This document shows positions 25,552-37,359 of a stretch of DNA of 64,000 bases, piece after piece. The notes beneath the pieces were generated by a model that saw only the letters and a program-made list of their open reading frames with translations, was not told the DNA's origin and did no database searches. This DNA comes from Rotaria sordida (taxonomy: Eukaryota; Rotifera; Eurotatoria; Philodinida; Philodinidae): assembly GCA_905250125.1 (NCBI GenBank), contig CAJNOL010000648.1, positions 32,702-96,701 on the forward strand. Direction: 5' to 3'. Made by a program: the position numbers and the translations under genes. How positions within the stretch are numbered: position 1 is the stretch's first letter; every line of letters begins with the position of its first letter.

Positions 25552-27942
25552 ATGCAGAGTTTCATCCTGGTCCTTGTATTCCTCTGCTTGGAAGCCTATC
25601 AAGTATGTTCAAACAATCAAGGTAAACAAACAATGATAATGTTTTTAAATATTAGACATATCGGGTGGTCAAGATTGAATGGCAGTATCAGCATTTTAAC
25701 TATAATTTTTGTTCAGTTTATCGCTAAGAATCAGATTTTATTTCCGAAGATCGCCGTCAAATTCTCAACCTTCTCATATATGTACAACTTTCTAATAGTT
25801 ATTTTAGATGAACTTGTGGAATATAAATTGAGAAGATACAGAGAGTCTCATTTGCTAACGAATAATGCAAAAAAACGCACTTATGATTATCAGTATTATT
25901 ATTTTTCTCTTCTTCTTTATGCGCGCAAGATCGCATTGTTTCGAGACTACTGGTATGAGATGAGAAAATTGGAAAAAAATTCATATTTTGGTCATTGAGA
26001 TTGCCACCTGACTATCTCACATCCAAAAAACTATAGGAGACTCAATTTGATCAATGAAATACATCACCTAGTGGAGAACTGAGCGTATTGTTTGATTAAA
26101 AAATCAGTTCGATCACGCATAAAGAAGAAGAGAAAAATATAACTACTCATAATCATGAGTTCATTTTTTCTTGCATTACTCGTTAGCAAGTGAGACTTTC
26201 TGTATCTCCTTAATTGATATCCCAAAAGTTCATCTGAAATAACTGTTAGAAAATCATACATATATGAGAAGATAGAGAATTTGATGGCAGTTCATTCGAG
26301 ATAAAATCTGGCTCTTAGTGATAAACTAAACAAATGTTGTAGTTAAAATACTGATACTGCCATTTAATCTGGACCATCCGATAAGACGAGTACGTGTATC
26401 TTCCTCTATATGTTCAATGTGGGGAACAAAATAGTCAAGTTTGAAGCCAAGAGGTCCAAGGGCACATTAATTAGCGATCCCAGCACCGACGTGATACATC
26501 TGCGAAGAAAAACTTTGTGCTCAATTTATCAGGATGGTTGTCAATAGCAATCTATGGTAAAGGAAAATTTTTTCCCCCAATAATGCGCTTGTTTCACGGA
26601 GCTCTGAGTTTCAAACCATTATTTAAACGGACCAATAAGAGGCATCACAGCTCACTAGTATTCTTGAATGTTTTTGAAATGGCCGATTCAGATATAAATA
26701 GGCCAATCTGGCCTTATTTACTGAAGTGCTCGGGATATCACGATTTGTCTGCTTCTCGCTCAGCACCATGTATCAATACAAATAAGGTTTATCTATCTCA
26801 AAATGTAATGTATCTTTGCAGTTATCGGCTCGCAAGCGCAAAAGAGGACGCAGTCCAATGTCTGGAGCTCTGTAGGAAACATGACCCGATCTCGAGCTTT
26901 ACATTCCGCAACCTACATACTTAATGAAGAATCTGTCGTTCTTGCCGGAGGGTACGATACCAATACCAATGTTCTAAATGATGTTGACAAGTTCCTTCGC
27001 TCGTGCAACTGTATTGTGGGGTTCGGGCGCGGTCTGTCTTCTCCCCGTGCTGGAGCCAGTGCTGTCCTTCTCAACAATGGTGATATGTTGTTCATTGGAG
27101 GTTTGAGTGTCAGTGGCTATCCACATGCCAATGCTGAAATCTACAATCCAATTACAGATTCGGTCGGTGTCAAGGCTAAAATGCTTATACCGGTGAGTAA
27201 TTGTTCTTCTGATGCGCCGTTTTTCTCCGGCTACGGACGCGTGCTCTTGACAGGTGGCACTGAGACTGGTACTTCAGAAGCTACGGCACAAGGTCAAGTG
27301 TTCGATCAGAGGTCATCTTCAATTGTTTTAGTTAATGGTACTATGAGTATTGGACGACAGAACCATGCTGTATCATTGTTTGAAACTACATATCGTGTCC
27401 TTATCACGGGTGGGCAGAAAAATGATTCGTTCAGTACTACCACTAACTTGGCAGATCGCTACGATGAGGCCAGCAACACGTTTGTTTCACTTTCTTCAAA
27501 GATGATTCGGAGCCGAACGCGACATACATCAACGTATATACCAAGCATCAATCAAGTCTTACTCTGCGGTGGGTATGACACTAACTCTAAAACAACGGCT
27601 TCATGTGAACTTTTCGATCCAATGACAAGTACATTCAGTCTTCTTGAAGCACATATGAATGCGGATCGAGCCGATCATAGAGCTGTGTATTTACCCGATT
27701 CGAAACGAGTTCTGATCGTTGGAGGACGAAGCTCATCCTCATCTCAGAGCTTGAGTTCGGTAGACCTGTTCGATCCTGTTTCTCGCACGTTCGCCGCTGC
27801 GGCCAGCATGCTGACAGCAAGAAATACACATACGCTCACGTTTTTCAATCAAGGTGTCAAGGAAACTGTACTTGCTTGTGGAGGATATCTGGATCAGCAA
27901 TGTACGCAGACGACGGCAAGCTGTGAAATATATGTTGCTTGA
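25552..27942 (+). CDS. Secreted kelch-repeat protein
   Basis: Exon 1 (25552-25621) encodes a signal peptide (MQSFILVLVFLCLEA). It joins exon 2 (26822-27942) in phase (CAA G|TT ATC), giving 396 aa. About six kelch repeats are visible, each with a GG doublet after hydrophobic residues (VVLAGGYD, MLFIGGLS, VLLTGGTE, VLITGGQK, VLLCGGYD, VLIVGGRS, VLACGGYL). They would fold into a beta-propeller outside the cell. No catalytic signature is seen, though the pattern also resembles galactose-oxidase-like propellers. The 1.2-kb intron carries a fold-back MITE, so the ancestral intron was probably shorter. The stop codon lies two bases before the assembly gap. Confidence 0.85.
25661..26381. mobile_element. 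Fold-back MITE (TA target) in kelch intron
   Basis: 721 bp with long inverted arms (TCGGGTGGTC at 25661 and GACCATCCGA ending 26381; arms over 300 bases), flanked by TA on both sides (25659-25660, 26382-26383). The TA target suggests Tc1/mariner mobilisation. There is no transposase. Open frames inside are by-products of the arms. Confidence 0.85.
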
Positions 27943-27944
27943 AC

Positions 27945-28044
27945 NNNNNNNNNNNNNNNNNNNNNNNNNNNNNNNNNNNNNNNNNNNNNNNNNNNNNNNN
28001 NNNNNNNNNNNNNNNNNNNNNNNNNNNNNNNNNNNNNNNNNNNN
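27945..28044. other. Assembly gap of 100 N
   Basis: Exactly 100 N, a conventional unknown-length scaffold gap. Distances across it are not meaningful. Confidence 0.99.
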
Positions 28045-28254
28045 AGGTGCGCACCCCCCACTTTTAGAAAATTTTCAGTTTTTCCCAGCAAAAATCCCAT
28101 TTTTTTTGAAAAAAATGATCGTTAAATTAAAAAAATGGTTATGCACTCCTCACTTTCAAAAAAATGCCATATGCATGCATGTGTTTCCTTCTCAAAAAAA
28201 CTCGTTGCACCCCTCCCCCCCTTCCACTTTTTTCTTTGCGGCACATCCCTGATT
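28045..28254. mobile_element. Right end of a hAT-like element, cut by the gap
   Basis: The sequence ends in GCGGCACATCCCTG, whose complement CAGGGATGTGCCGC is the kind of terminus seen in hAT elements. The interior has degenerate GTGCACCCC(C)TCCACTTTT-type repeats with A and T runs. The left end would lie in or beyond the gap, so no target duplication can be checked. Confidence 0.4.
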
Positions 28255-28364
28255 AGAGATAAGAAGAACATGTCTTATTATCTGTTCGAACATTGTAATT
28301 GAACATCGTCATAGTTGCGTAAGAATTTGATTAACTAGGGACACTTACTGACTCAATTTGAAAC

Positions 28365-30093
28365 TTACAATAAGATTTGTTTAATAACATATAATTGATT
28401 TATAACGTTCATTGGTCGAAATTCTAATTTTGTTATTTGACTCAAATCAATGAAACGCATAATATTGTTGGCGCGTACTTCTTGATCTATCTTATGAACT
28501 GAAAAACGTAAATACATTAGAAAATTGTTCATGATATAACAAGATAAGCAAATATTTTCTTCTTACTTAAATCCAATTCATTTCTCTGTGTTGTTGTATT
28601 AAATGACACAAACTCAATTATAAGATGATCGAGGTTTTGAAATAGTGGAGAAGATGATGGAATATCAATAGCTGCCATATTCAACGGTATGAAGAGATGC
28701 AATTCTTTTAAATGAGAATAAAAAAGATGCTTTTCAGCATCAGTTGTTACTGTTGATGTCATATTTAATGAGCCAAGAACCATCTTTTCTCCCAAGAAAT
28801 ATATATTTCGTGGTTTTTTCGAATATGTGAACGCTCGTAACCGAACATATTCATCTGAAAAGTATTCACATAGATTCTCACTATTCAGCAGATCAATAAT
28901 AAATTTTATCTTACGTCGATTATTCGGATGAAATTGTGATCGAGTGATTGCCACATGAAAATTATTAAATTTTGTAAGAAAATATTTAAATGAATGAATA
29001 ATAGCGATCGAATCAATATGCAGACTTGAATTGTTCGTATAGAAGTAAAAATCAATTGTATCCAAGTGAGGCACGCGACTCGTCAACAATCGTTTCCATT
29101 GATAACCGTCAAATAAGGTTGCTGAGATAGGTGAATTTGATAGTGGAGATCTGGCTGTAATAATAAATCGGCGAAGATTAGGCATACAACGTAGAATAAG
29201 ACTTAATTCAGGAAAGTCACATTCTGCATAAATACTCAGATCAAATGATTTTATTGACAATGATATGGGCAAATTATCTTCATCCGTTGATGATAACATT
29301 GATTCACTAAAACAAAGAACATATACGTAGTGTTGTTTTAAAATAAAATATTCTATTTTCATCAATGTTACATCATAGGCAATGACTTACTTTGTAGGAT
29401 AAGTATTGGCGCTATCATCATTTGATATTCAAACACGTATATTTTTCAATGCACGATAGGTACGAAAGACAGGCAGGAGATAATATATCGAACAAGTAGA
29501 AGATGAGCCATTGAAGATTATATTAAGTGAAGTTAATGCCGAATTAGAAATAGTATTAGACAAGAAATCGAAGTGATCATAACGAAAAAGAAATTTGATT
29601 GAGCGAATTTTGGACAATTTGTGCATCAAAATAGTTTGACTAAAATATCGTTTGTCTGTTTCAGAAAATGATATGTGAGATGGTTGATCTATTTTAAATG
29701 ACACTAATTGCGTAAGACTTCTTAGTTGTTCAATGATACTGTAAAGTTTTGATGATGAACAAATGGAAGAAAATTTACACGATCGAAGGTTAAGAAATTT
29801 ATGCCGATTGAACAAAAAAATAAAATGACAGATGATAAATCACGAAGTTGATCTGGAAGAGAGATTGAAATCACTTGATTGGCATGGTTAATGAGATGAG
29901 AAGACAGAGTTTCAATTTGACGACGACAATAAAGTTTGGATACAACAACATGAAGTCGAGTTGAATATAAAATTAATGAAATACGTTCATTAATTGAAGA
30001 AAATGCCATAAAAATATCAAATGCATGTAAATATTCAAAAATTTCCAAGAATATTTCATTAGAAAAGTCTTCTAGTTGACTAATCTTGTCCAT
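28365..30093 (-). pseudogene. F-box / LRR-like pseudogene
   Basis: Three exons (30093-29391, 29306-28567, 28498-28365) keep good splice sites and phases. With one base added they would encode about 525 aa. The N-terminus reads QLEDFSNEIFLEIFEYL, an F-box; the rest is leucine-rich. Two lesions break it: a one-base deletion in a T run (plus-strand A run 29814-29820) and a TGA at 29429-29431, where CGA (Arg) fits. The homopolymer shift could be a sequencing error, but the stop would remain. It is a relative of the intact gene at 13342-16071. Confidence 0.8.
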
Positions 30094-30354
30094 CGTTTAT
30101 TTTTTGCATCAAAATAGTCAATTGGAGTTATTTTATATAGGAAGCTTCTACATAGAGGAGTCTATCCGATTGGCGTAAACATGTAAAGGTCATCCATTGT
30201 TTTGCTTCACTAATCTTAGGTCACCTATAGGAATTATTGACGGCTAAATCGAATGAAAAATGCGAACAACTTTTATTTTTCTTTCTCATGCTGTGTCTCA
30301 GTGAAGCTATCGAAAAAGAATATTTCAATAGAATAACCTGAATTGTTCATTTGA

Positions 30355-30745
30355 TTAGATACGTTTTTTTTTCTTAATATTCTTATGCTGATGACGCTGA
30401 AGCTCAGATAAAACCTGATAATTTATACTTAACAGATAAGATAGTTTATTTCGTAAAGTTTTTATTACACGTGATATATTGACATTGTAATTCTTTTAGC
30501 AATAATTGTTCTTCTATTTGTGTATAAATATTTGAATTAGCGTCAATGCAATGCAATGTTTGTTGAGCAGAGTCATTTAAAAGCATAATTTGAGCTTTAT
30601 CAAAAGGGAAAACAACTAATTCCAGTCCTTTGGAGTTACCAAAAAAAGATTATCAGAAATCACCGTAGTTACGTTAGAATATTGATTTAAAAAATATCTG
30701 TTTTCATTGCCAGTATCAAATTTTCTCCAATCGTGAAAAAAGTTT
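30355..30745 (-). pseudogene. Unrecognised gene remnant
   Basis: Protein-like minus-strand segments (YFLNQYSNVTTVISDNLFLV; LVVFPFDKAQIMLLNDSAQQ; then a basic tail QRHQHKNIKKKK and a stop at 30355) follow one another but need two frame changes, near 30640 and 30470. A further open stretch upstream (to 31085) may belong to it. No domain is recognised. The frame breaks suggest a dead gene; a missed intron is an alternative. Confidence 0.4.
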
Positions 30746-31342
30746 TAAATTAACGATTCTATTGCATAAATAAATGGTTTGTTTTCTTTTTAAAATTCCT
30801 ATTACTTCTTGCTATAGTTATTTTCAAAATCTGACTTTGTAGAAAAGAAATGATCATATACGTACAGAAAAAAAAAGATTGAAATTCAACTCTACTTGAT
30901 AATAGAGAAATTGCATTTCTCGTTACAGAAACTTGTTGCATATTGTATTCTCTAAAATGAATATCTGTGCTTGTTGATATCTTCGGTCGATAATGGTCAT
31001 CATGCCAAAGGTAAAGTACAGTAAAAAAAAAATTAAGACAAAGCTCAAGTATAGATTTAAAAAAAACTGATATATGTATACTCATGTTCTTTTTCTCTAT
31101 CTAATCTCATGTAAAAGCTGACTATCGGCTTGTTTACTTTTGAAGGAGCTTTCAGTTAGGTGTTCTGCAGCATTATATAAATGGCTTAGTCATTATACAA
31201 GTGTCAATAATAGACGAAAGAATCTGTCTGCATTTGAACATTGAATAGAAACTATTTTGTCGTTGATTTAGATCATCTCTCACAATTTAGTGTCTGATTT
31301 TATCTAATAATAATATAAAAAAGGGTACATCACAAATAATGG

Positions 31343-31390
31343 AGGGTGTAGATGTGGAATGAATTAAAAACATGACCCACATTCACCCAT
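31343..31390. repeat. Telomere-like palindrome F (short, decayed)
   Basis: AGGGTGTAGATGTGG, spacer of about 18 bases, CCCACATTCACCCAT. It lies about 160 bases before the P450 fragment. Confidence 0.6.
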
Positions 31391-31548
31391 ACTCAAATTG
31401 GTGATATTCAACATATTTTTACTAATGTCATATTTATGATCAAGTTGAAATATTCATATAGTTATTTAGTGTTCTCTTATTTGATGGATTAATTTGTCTC
31501 CGAAGTGAATATTAAACATATATATTATGAATTATTTTCAGGCATGTT

Positions 31549-32260
31549 GTCTCCTATTGCCAATATTTTGTCGTAGTAAAATAATTCCACATTTTGATGT
31601 CATTGTCAATTGTACCGATAAATTATTGACTTATTGGCGTACATATTCAAGTGAACATATACATTGTGATATTATCAAACATGGCGTTTGACTATGATTT
31701 AGATATATTCGATCATAGTTGTAAAAATGAATTAACTCAAGCTTTAAGGAGCTATTCGAGTATACTTAAAATGGTAACTTATTCACCGAGAATATTCAAT
31801 ATAATCTATATGAAATTAAGTTGTCGATATCGACAAGTGAAAAAAATGATTGAATGATATCTAAATCGTATGATGGATAATGAATTTGATCAATCTAAAG
31901 AATCAAGAATACAACGAAAAAGAACATCTTTAATTGCTTCACTTGTTGCTTCATTACAAAAAGATGAACACATTGAAGCTAAGAAAAATGAACAGGAAAA
32001 AACTGGTAAGAAAATTATAACATCACTAGTTCAGTATTATAATGATCTAATATCTCTTCTTCTCTAAGTAGTATTATATTCTGTTTTGTTTTTCATCACT
32101 AAAAGATTTATCAAGAAATGAAATATTACATGAAATGTTCTTATTTCTGGTTGCTGGTTTTGAAACAGGTGCAACTTCTCTAGCTTGGTTTATTCATTTA
32201 GTAAGTAAATATCCTAAAGTACAACAGAAGATTAAATTAGAATTAATGAACAACAAAGGC
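31549..32260 (+). pseudogene. Cytochrome P450 fragment, pseudogene
   Basis: Exon 31549-32005 and exon 32106 to about 32260, with a 100-base intron, encode the middle of a P450: the B-to-H helix region and the I-helix oxygen-binding motif AGFETGATS, followed by HLVSKYPKVQQKI. The N-terminal anchor, ExxR and haem-cysteine regions are absent. A deletion with frameshift occurs near 31680 and a TGA at 31855-31857 replaces a likely Arg. The fragment lies between palindromes F and G and ends about 40 bases before G. The family resembles animal CYP3/CYP4-clan enzymes; no finer assignment is possible. Confidence 0.8.
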
Positions 32261-32299
32261 GACTAAATATTTATTCCAATTTATAATCTTGCCGTTGAC

Positions 32300-32343
32300 A
32301 TGGGTGTGGGTGTGGATCTCCTCTTCAAACGAACCCACACCCT
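32300..32343. repeat. Telomere-like palindrome G
   Basis: TGGGTGTGGGTGTGG, core ATCTCCTCTTCAAACGAA, CCCACACCCT, with matching CAT/TCAT edges. It sits between a 3'-truncated P450 and a 5'-truncated EGF-7TM gene. Confidence 0.8.
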
Positions 32344-32349
32344 CATCGA

Positions 32350-34785
32350 AAAGTATGCTATAAAGAATGGACCAACAATCGTACGAAAGTTGAGGATATA
32401 CTCTGTCAATTGTTTGAAATAGGAATAAATCCTGTTGTCTATTTTTCACTTAAAACTTCGACTATATATCCTCCATCAGCAAACATTACGGTGGATCAAA
32501 TTGACAATGGGCCAATAGAACAAGATATTATCACACACAACATTAAAACCCGCTCCTATAATCCAAAAGTAGCATTACGTTGTAATCGTGGAATGAACGC
32601 TCGACTTTGGCTTGGTGGCAAGAAGTACAATTATAGATGTTTTTGTCCACCAAGTTATTACGGTAAATTGTGTCAATATCAAAATCAACGAGTTAGCCTC
32701 ACATTGCGATTATTACCAATTGATCGATATAGTATTTATGAGATTGTCGTTAAGTTGATTGATGATAATTATGAAATAAATTCTTATCAAAAATTTGTTT
32801 TTCTTTCCAGTTGGGGTTGTAGTATGAAATTCAATACTTATCTTTTATATTCAACTCGACCTAAAGATATCTCGAAAAACTATAGTCTACATATCGATGT
32901 ATTCGACAAGACTAATATGAAATATTATGCAAGTTGGTATTTAACCATTCCTTTTCTTTTTCTACCAATCAATCGTTTAGTGGCTCAATTAAACATACCA
33001 TATCGACAAGTCGAAATTGATCATTCTTGTAATCTCAAATGCAGAAATAATGATCGATGTATGAAATATGTCAATACAGAAATTTTTTTTTGTCAATGTC
33101 ATGATAATTGGTCTGGTACTTTATGTGATATACCTACTAATTGTGCCGATTATTCGACCGATTCAATTTGTATAGGTTCAATGAATAATCAATCAATATG
33201 TGTATGTCCTAATAACAAATTTGGTCCACGATGTCTTCTAACATCTTGTCTATCAAATACATGTCAGAACAATGGTCGTTTAACAAAGAAAAAGTTTAGT
33301 TGTATATGTCCTAATGAATTCTATGGAACGAAATATGAATATAGAAAAATAAGACTTGATATTTCTTTCGAGAAAATGGCAAATCCTTCACATATATTAA
33401 TTTATATCGGCATAATATCAAATGATTCGTATCCAAAACATATGGTTATGTTTCAAAAGTTAAAACATAAACAACATAGTGTAACATTCCATATCTTAGA
33501 AGCATTTCATATTGTTTTCGCCAAAATTAATCATAATTATTTTTTGATCGTTCTTCAACAATATCCAAGACATTTCATTTCTACATTGATTAGTTCAAAT
33601 CGACAATGTGCACCAATAAATGAACTATTTACTTCTACTGTCATGACAATGGCATATATTCAATGAATTAAATATTATCATTTATCATGTCGAAATCGTA
33701 TGGATCTTTGGTGTTTCTTTGATGAATATTACATGTGTTTGTGTACACGTGAACATCATACCAATTGTTTCAAATTCAATCATAGTTCAACATTTGAATG
33801 TTCATACAAAGATTATTGTTTAAATGCTGCATTATGTTTTCATGATCAACGTACATGTCCTTCTACTAAAACTTGTGTCTGCAATGTCAATTCTATGCAA
33901 AAGGTACTGGTTTGACATTGGATGATATTCTAAGATATGAAATTCAAAAAGATATCAACTTTTCAGAACAGCCATTATCAGTCAAAGCAAGTGCATTGAT
34001 TACAATGTTTATGTTTCCATTAGGTCTTGTGAATGGGATTTTCTCCTATTTAATCTTTCGTAGAAAAAATTCATAACTAGTTGGCTATGGATTATATCTC
34101 TTTGCATCTGCCATTATTTCATTTTTTACAGTAATCTTATTTACAATAAAATTCTGGTTTCTTGTTCTATCTCAAATGAATCTCATCATGAGTGATTTTA
34201 TTCTTCACTGGGCGTGTGTTTTAATGGAACCTTTACTCAAAGCTCTTTTGTACACCAGTAATTGGTTTAATGGATGTGTTTCGATTGAACGAGCAGTTGC
34301 AGTCTATAAAGGAACTAGTTTTCATAAGACAAATAGCAAACGAATAGCTAAACGAATGATATTTATTTTACTAGTATTGATTGTTGGTACACTCATTCAT
34401 GAGCCTATTAAACGTTATTTGTTTGATGATAAAGAAGAACAGCAAATATTGTGTGTGATTCATCATTCACAATTCTTAAAAAATTATTATTCATTCATTA
34501 CATTCTTTCATTTTCTTGCTCCTTTTCTGATAAATATCTTCTCGGCTCTCTTCATAATAGTCAGAGTTACTCGCTGTAGTATTTATTATTCTCATCATTC
34601 TATCATTACCACGTATTATCATTTCATTAATATCCGATTGTATACGATCATCTCGAAATCCATGGATCTTTGTCGCTGGATATTTCATTTCATTTATTCC
34701 AGCCGTTCTCATATTCTTCGTGTTTGTTTTGCCTTCAGCGTTGTACAAGAAAGAATTTCAAAAGGCAATTAAATGTTGGTAATAA
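32350..34785 (+). pseudogene. EGF-domain 7TM receptor pseudogene
   Basis: A long open part (about 32380-33663) holds three to four EGF-like modules (CFCPPSYYGKLC, CQCHDNWSGTLC, CVCPNNKFGPRC, CICPNEFYGTKY). It is followed, in changing frames, by another Cys-rich module and the helices of a rhodopsin-like 7TM bundle, ending in KKEFQKAIKCW near 34775. Lesions: TGA at 33664-33666, a frame change near 33895, TAA at 34074-34076, and a deletion with frame change near 34580 removing the third intracellular loop. The 5' end begins at palindrome G, and the usual N-terminal modules are missing. Architecture matches a large bdelloid receptor family known to me by pattern; the ligand is unknown. Confidence 0.75.
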
Positions 34786-35373
34786 TTTTATCGAACATGA
34801 ATTAATCGTCGAATGAACATTTGAACTTGCTTTCATAAGACTGTTGCGATTATTCTATAATAAATAAACATACATCATAACTGAAAGATTTCTTTCACTC
34901 TTTATCTTTCATAGAGAATGTTTCAAGATTCTCTAGCATAGATGTCATGGAATTCAATATTGACCGCACTCAAATATCTATTTGATAATTTCAGTGACCA
35001 TCGAAAGAAAAGAGAAGCAATATACACGACGTGAAATGTAGTTTTTATACATTGTGATTCCTTATATATATATTAGTATATACATAGCGAAATCAAAAGT
35101 TGATTTTATTCGCGAATAAAAATATTAGTTATTATAATTAGACATGGGCGAAACGGTACCAAGCTCTATCTTGATCTTGACCTGACACAGAATAAAGATA
35201 CAACACGCAAAAATAGATATAAGTCTTACATGAGTATGAAATAAAAATATTTGCTATATTCTGATTGTACCTCATTATGTAAAGCGTAATTTTAATCGTT
35301 ATCCCTCAACCATGTCCAACGAGATAGGAGTCAGAATAATTCTGACGGTATCTGTTGCAATTTCAAATCTATT

Positions 35374-35427
35374 AGGGTGTGGATATGGATGATAGCTTAG
35401 ATCCACACCTACTCCACGCCCACACCC
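35374..35427. repeat. Telomere-like palindrome H
   Basis: AGGGTGTGGATATGGAT, core GATAGCTTAG, ATCCACACCTACTCCACGCC then CACACCC. Arms are about 20 bases, partly mutated. Confidence 0.75.
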
Positions 35428-35617
35428 GAAATATGATACATTCTTTTTTAGACGTACTGTTCTTAGTTGCTTTCTAGATAAGAAGCAACTCGTATGAAAA
35501 GAAAACATTTTCTTTAATCTACACAAAAATAAAACATCGTGTTGTTGCTATACAAAAATTATAATTGTTTGCTGCATATACATACTTCATTCCTATACAT
35601 ATCGAGAAACAATTCTC

Positions 35618-36060
35618 ATGAGTGAGAAAGGAATTTTTCATGCGTTACTGACCAAATTACAGAATAACTTATCAGATAGCGATCGCCGTCGTCTTCAGAT
35701 TTTATTGTATGATATTAAACCAGGGAGATCTTCTGATAATTTATCGATTGATAGTACACTAAGTCTATTTGAATCTTTATATATGATCAAGGGAAAATCA
35801 ATACTATAGATTTCAATGGTCTTATTGAAGCATTTCGAGAAATTGGCTGTCATGATGTTGTCAAACGACTCACAGATAGATTTGTACATGAGTTCAACTC
35901 GAAATGGCTTTGTCTTTGTAGTATATCAACAAAGGAAGCAGCGAGAAATACAATTGAAAGATTTGATAACCAGTAGAGAAGAATACAAGCTCGGTTCGAT
36001 TGAGAAGTTAGAAAATGTAGGAACCGGTGAAAAACAAAGCATTCCATTGGTTTTTTTTTA
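35618..36060 (+). pseudogene. Death-effector-domain protein pseudogene
   Basis: The first 55 codons (FHALLTKLQNNLSDSDRRRL ... LSLFESLY) match helices 1-4 of a DED or DED-like death-fold. After a two-base AT duplication in 35778-35785 the frame moves, and helices 5-6 continue (LIEAFREIGCHDVVKRL). Further stops follow near 35970. Intact members act as adaptors in caspase-8-type signalling. The C-terminal part is not recognised. The assignment to DED rather than CARD is by pattern. Confidence 0.55.
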
Positions 36061-36262
36061 AATATTAAGCATTGTTTTCGCTTTTATGAAAAAAACCATA
36101 AAATTTCAGTTTCTATTTGTATAGACTGAAAGTAAAATTTGATTACAAATTTTAATCTTATTCTCACACAATCTTTCTCGTTTTCTTTGGTAAGAAAGCT
36201 GCTCGACTGCATGACAGTTCTTTGCCTGTTATCAAGTGTTATCATCATGGTATATTAATTGA

Positions 36263-36676
36263 TTAGGCCAGACTAACGTGAGCGGCAACGATTTTCCAGC
36301 CACAGCCCACATCCGAAACAGATCCAAGTCTAGCCCACGTCTGCATTTGGCGGCCATGTATCGTCGAGTCGAGCTCATTGGTGAACTCAGTGCTAATCGT
36401 CGCAAATTCAGAACCGAATGTCGTGATAACCGTATGATAGAGTCGTCTTTGGGGTGACACCGGCTGAGCTTTGGCACGCCACTTGTAGATTGCCCCTCCA
36501 CCGTACTGAATATCGGCAATGCCATAGCGAACTGTTTCTGGTGCACTCCAAAATAACGTGTTCATGAGGTTGATGTCGTTGTCAACCAAGGCTCGCTCAT
36601 ATTCAACAAAGGCCGCTCTCACTTGTGCGACCACTTCGGGTTGATTTATTTGCATGGTCATTGAATGCTGCTTCAC
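36263..36676 (-). CDS. hpxZ: HpxZ/AtzH-like (SnoaL/NTF2-fold) protein, candidate bacterial transfer
   Basis: A single intronless frame of 137 aa. From about residue 9 it follows the bacterial oxalurate-catabolism protein HpxZ (DUF3225, AtzH-like): INQPEVV, a YERALVDND-type helix, LFW-SAPETVRYG, TTFGSEFATISTEF, then GRQMQTWARL and a WKIVAAHVSL ending. Length fits the family. The related AtzH hydrolyses 1,3-dicarboxyurea, and HpxZ lies in purine/oxalurate operons in bacteria; the substrate here is unknown. The gene is more GC-rich than its surroundings. Start at 36676 (MKQHSM) is the first ATG; the bacterial-type start is a few codons in. No neighbouring purine gene is seen. Contamination is unlikely because pseudogenes and palindromes of the same style flank it. 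Confidence 0.8.
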   Translation of the reverse strand: MKQHSMTMQINQPEVVAQVRAAFVEYERALVDNDINLMNTLFWSAPETVRYGIADIQYGGGAIYKWRAKAQPVSPQRRLYHTVITTFGSEFATISTEFTNELDSTIHGRQMQTWARLGSVSDVGCGWKIVAAHVSLA

Positions 36677-37114
36677 TTCAAGTCTATCTCTTCACAAATT
36701 GTCCTTGTTGATAGAAGCGCAATTTTTTGTCATATTAGGCAATGTATGCATGTCTTCGCATTTGTGCGATAAGACTATTTATTTAGTTTCGTTATTTTAT
36801 ATGGGCTCTCGTGTAAGATTTTTTTGCAAAGAATCAGACTATATGGAAAAAGAGGTCGTGCAAATCATTGATTTCGGTCTCAATCCATATAATCAACTGT
36901 ATTTAGTAACATCAACTGCTGCACGAAGAAGATTAATCAAGATCAACATATTTCTTGAATATTGTCATAATAGCAATATATGAGGGAGTGATTACATTTA
37001 TTTGTTGTAGAAAACAGTGATGAGATCGGTTCGGTTTGAAGAAAATGAAATTATCACAAGATTGAAATTATTTTATATAGAACACAGATGAACAAAGAAA
37101 AGTGTTCTATTTAT

Positions 37115-37237
37115 GCAATTTATACCGAATAGAAATAAATTATACACATCACTGTAATTCATCTAGTCTGTTTCAGGTTCTTTTCATGTTTGATAGTAAT
37201 ATTTATTATTTATTTCTATTCGTTATAAATTGCACAA
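37115..37237. repeat. Short inverted repeat
   Basis: GCAATTTATACCGAATAGAA (37115) recurs inverted as TTCTATTCGTTATAAATTGC (ending about 37235). The arms are about 25 bases around a 75-base loop. It is probably a small MITE or hairpin; no target duplication could be fixed. Confidence 0.5.
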
Positions 37238-37307
37238 TTGTTATCGACGTCAAAATATAATGCTCATCGATATTTTTTGAATATCTCGAGAACGAAAGCA
37301 GCTAGAA

Positions 37308-37359
37308 AGGATGTGGGTGTGAGTACTGGAACGCTTTCGTGTAATATCCACATCACCCT
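37308..37359. repeat. Telomere-like palindrome I (short)
   Basis: AGGATGTGGGTGTGAGTA, core of about 15 bases, ATATCCACATCACCCT. Few repeats but the same ends and polarity. Confidence 0.65.

Noticed and set aside
25799-26261. Frames inside the kelch intron as exons
   Set aside because: They lie in the mirrored arms of the fold-back MITE and appear on both arms in opposite orientation.
36654-36983. Plus-strand frame opposite and beyond the HpxZ-like gene
   Set aside because: Its first part is antisense to a convincing gene and the rest has no recognised family.
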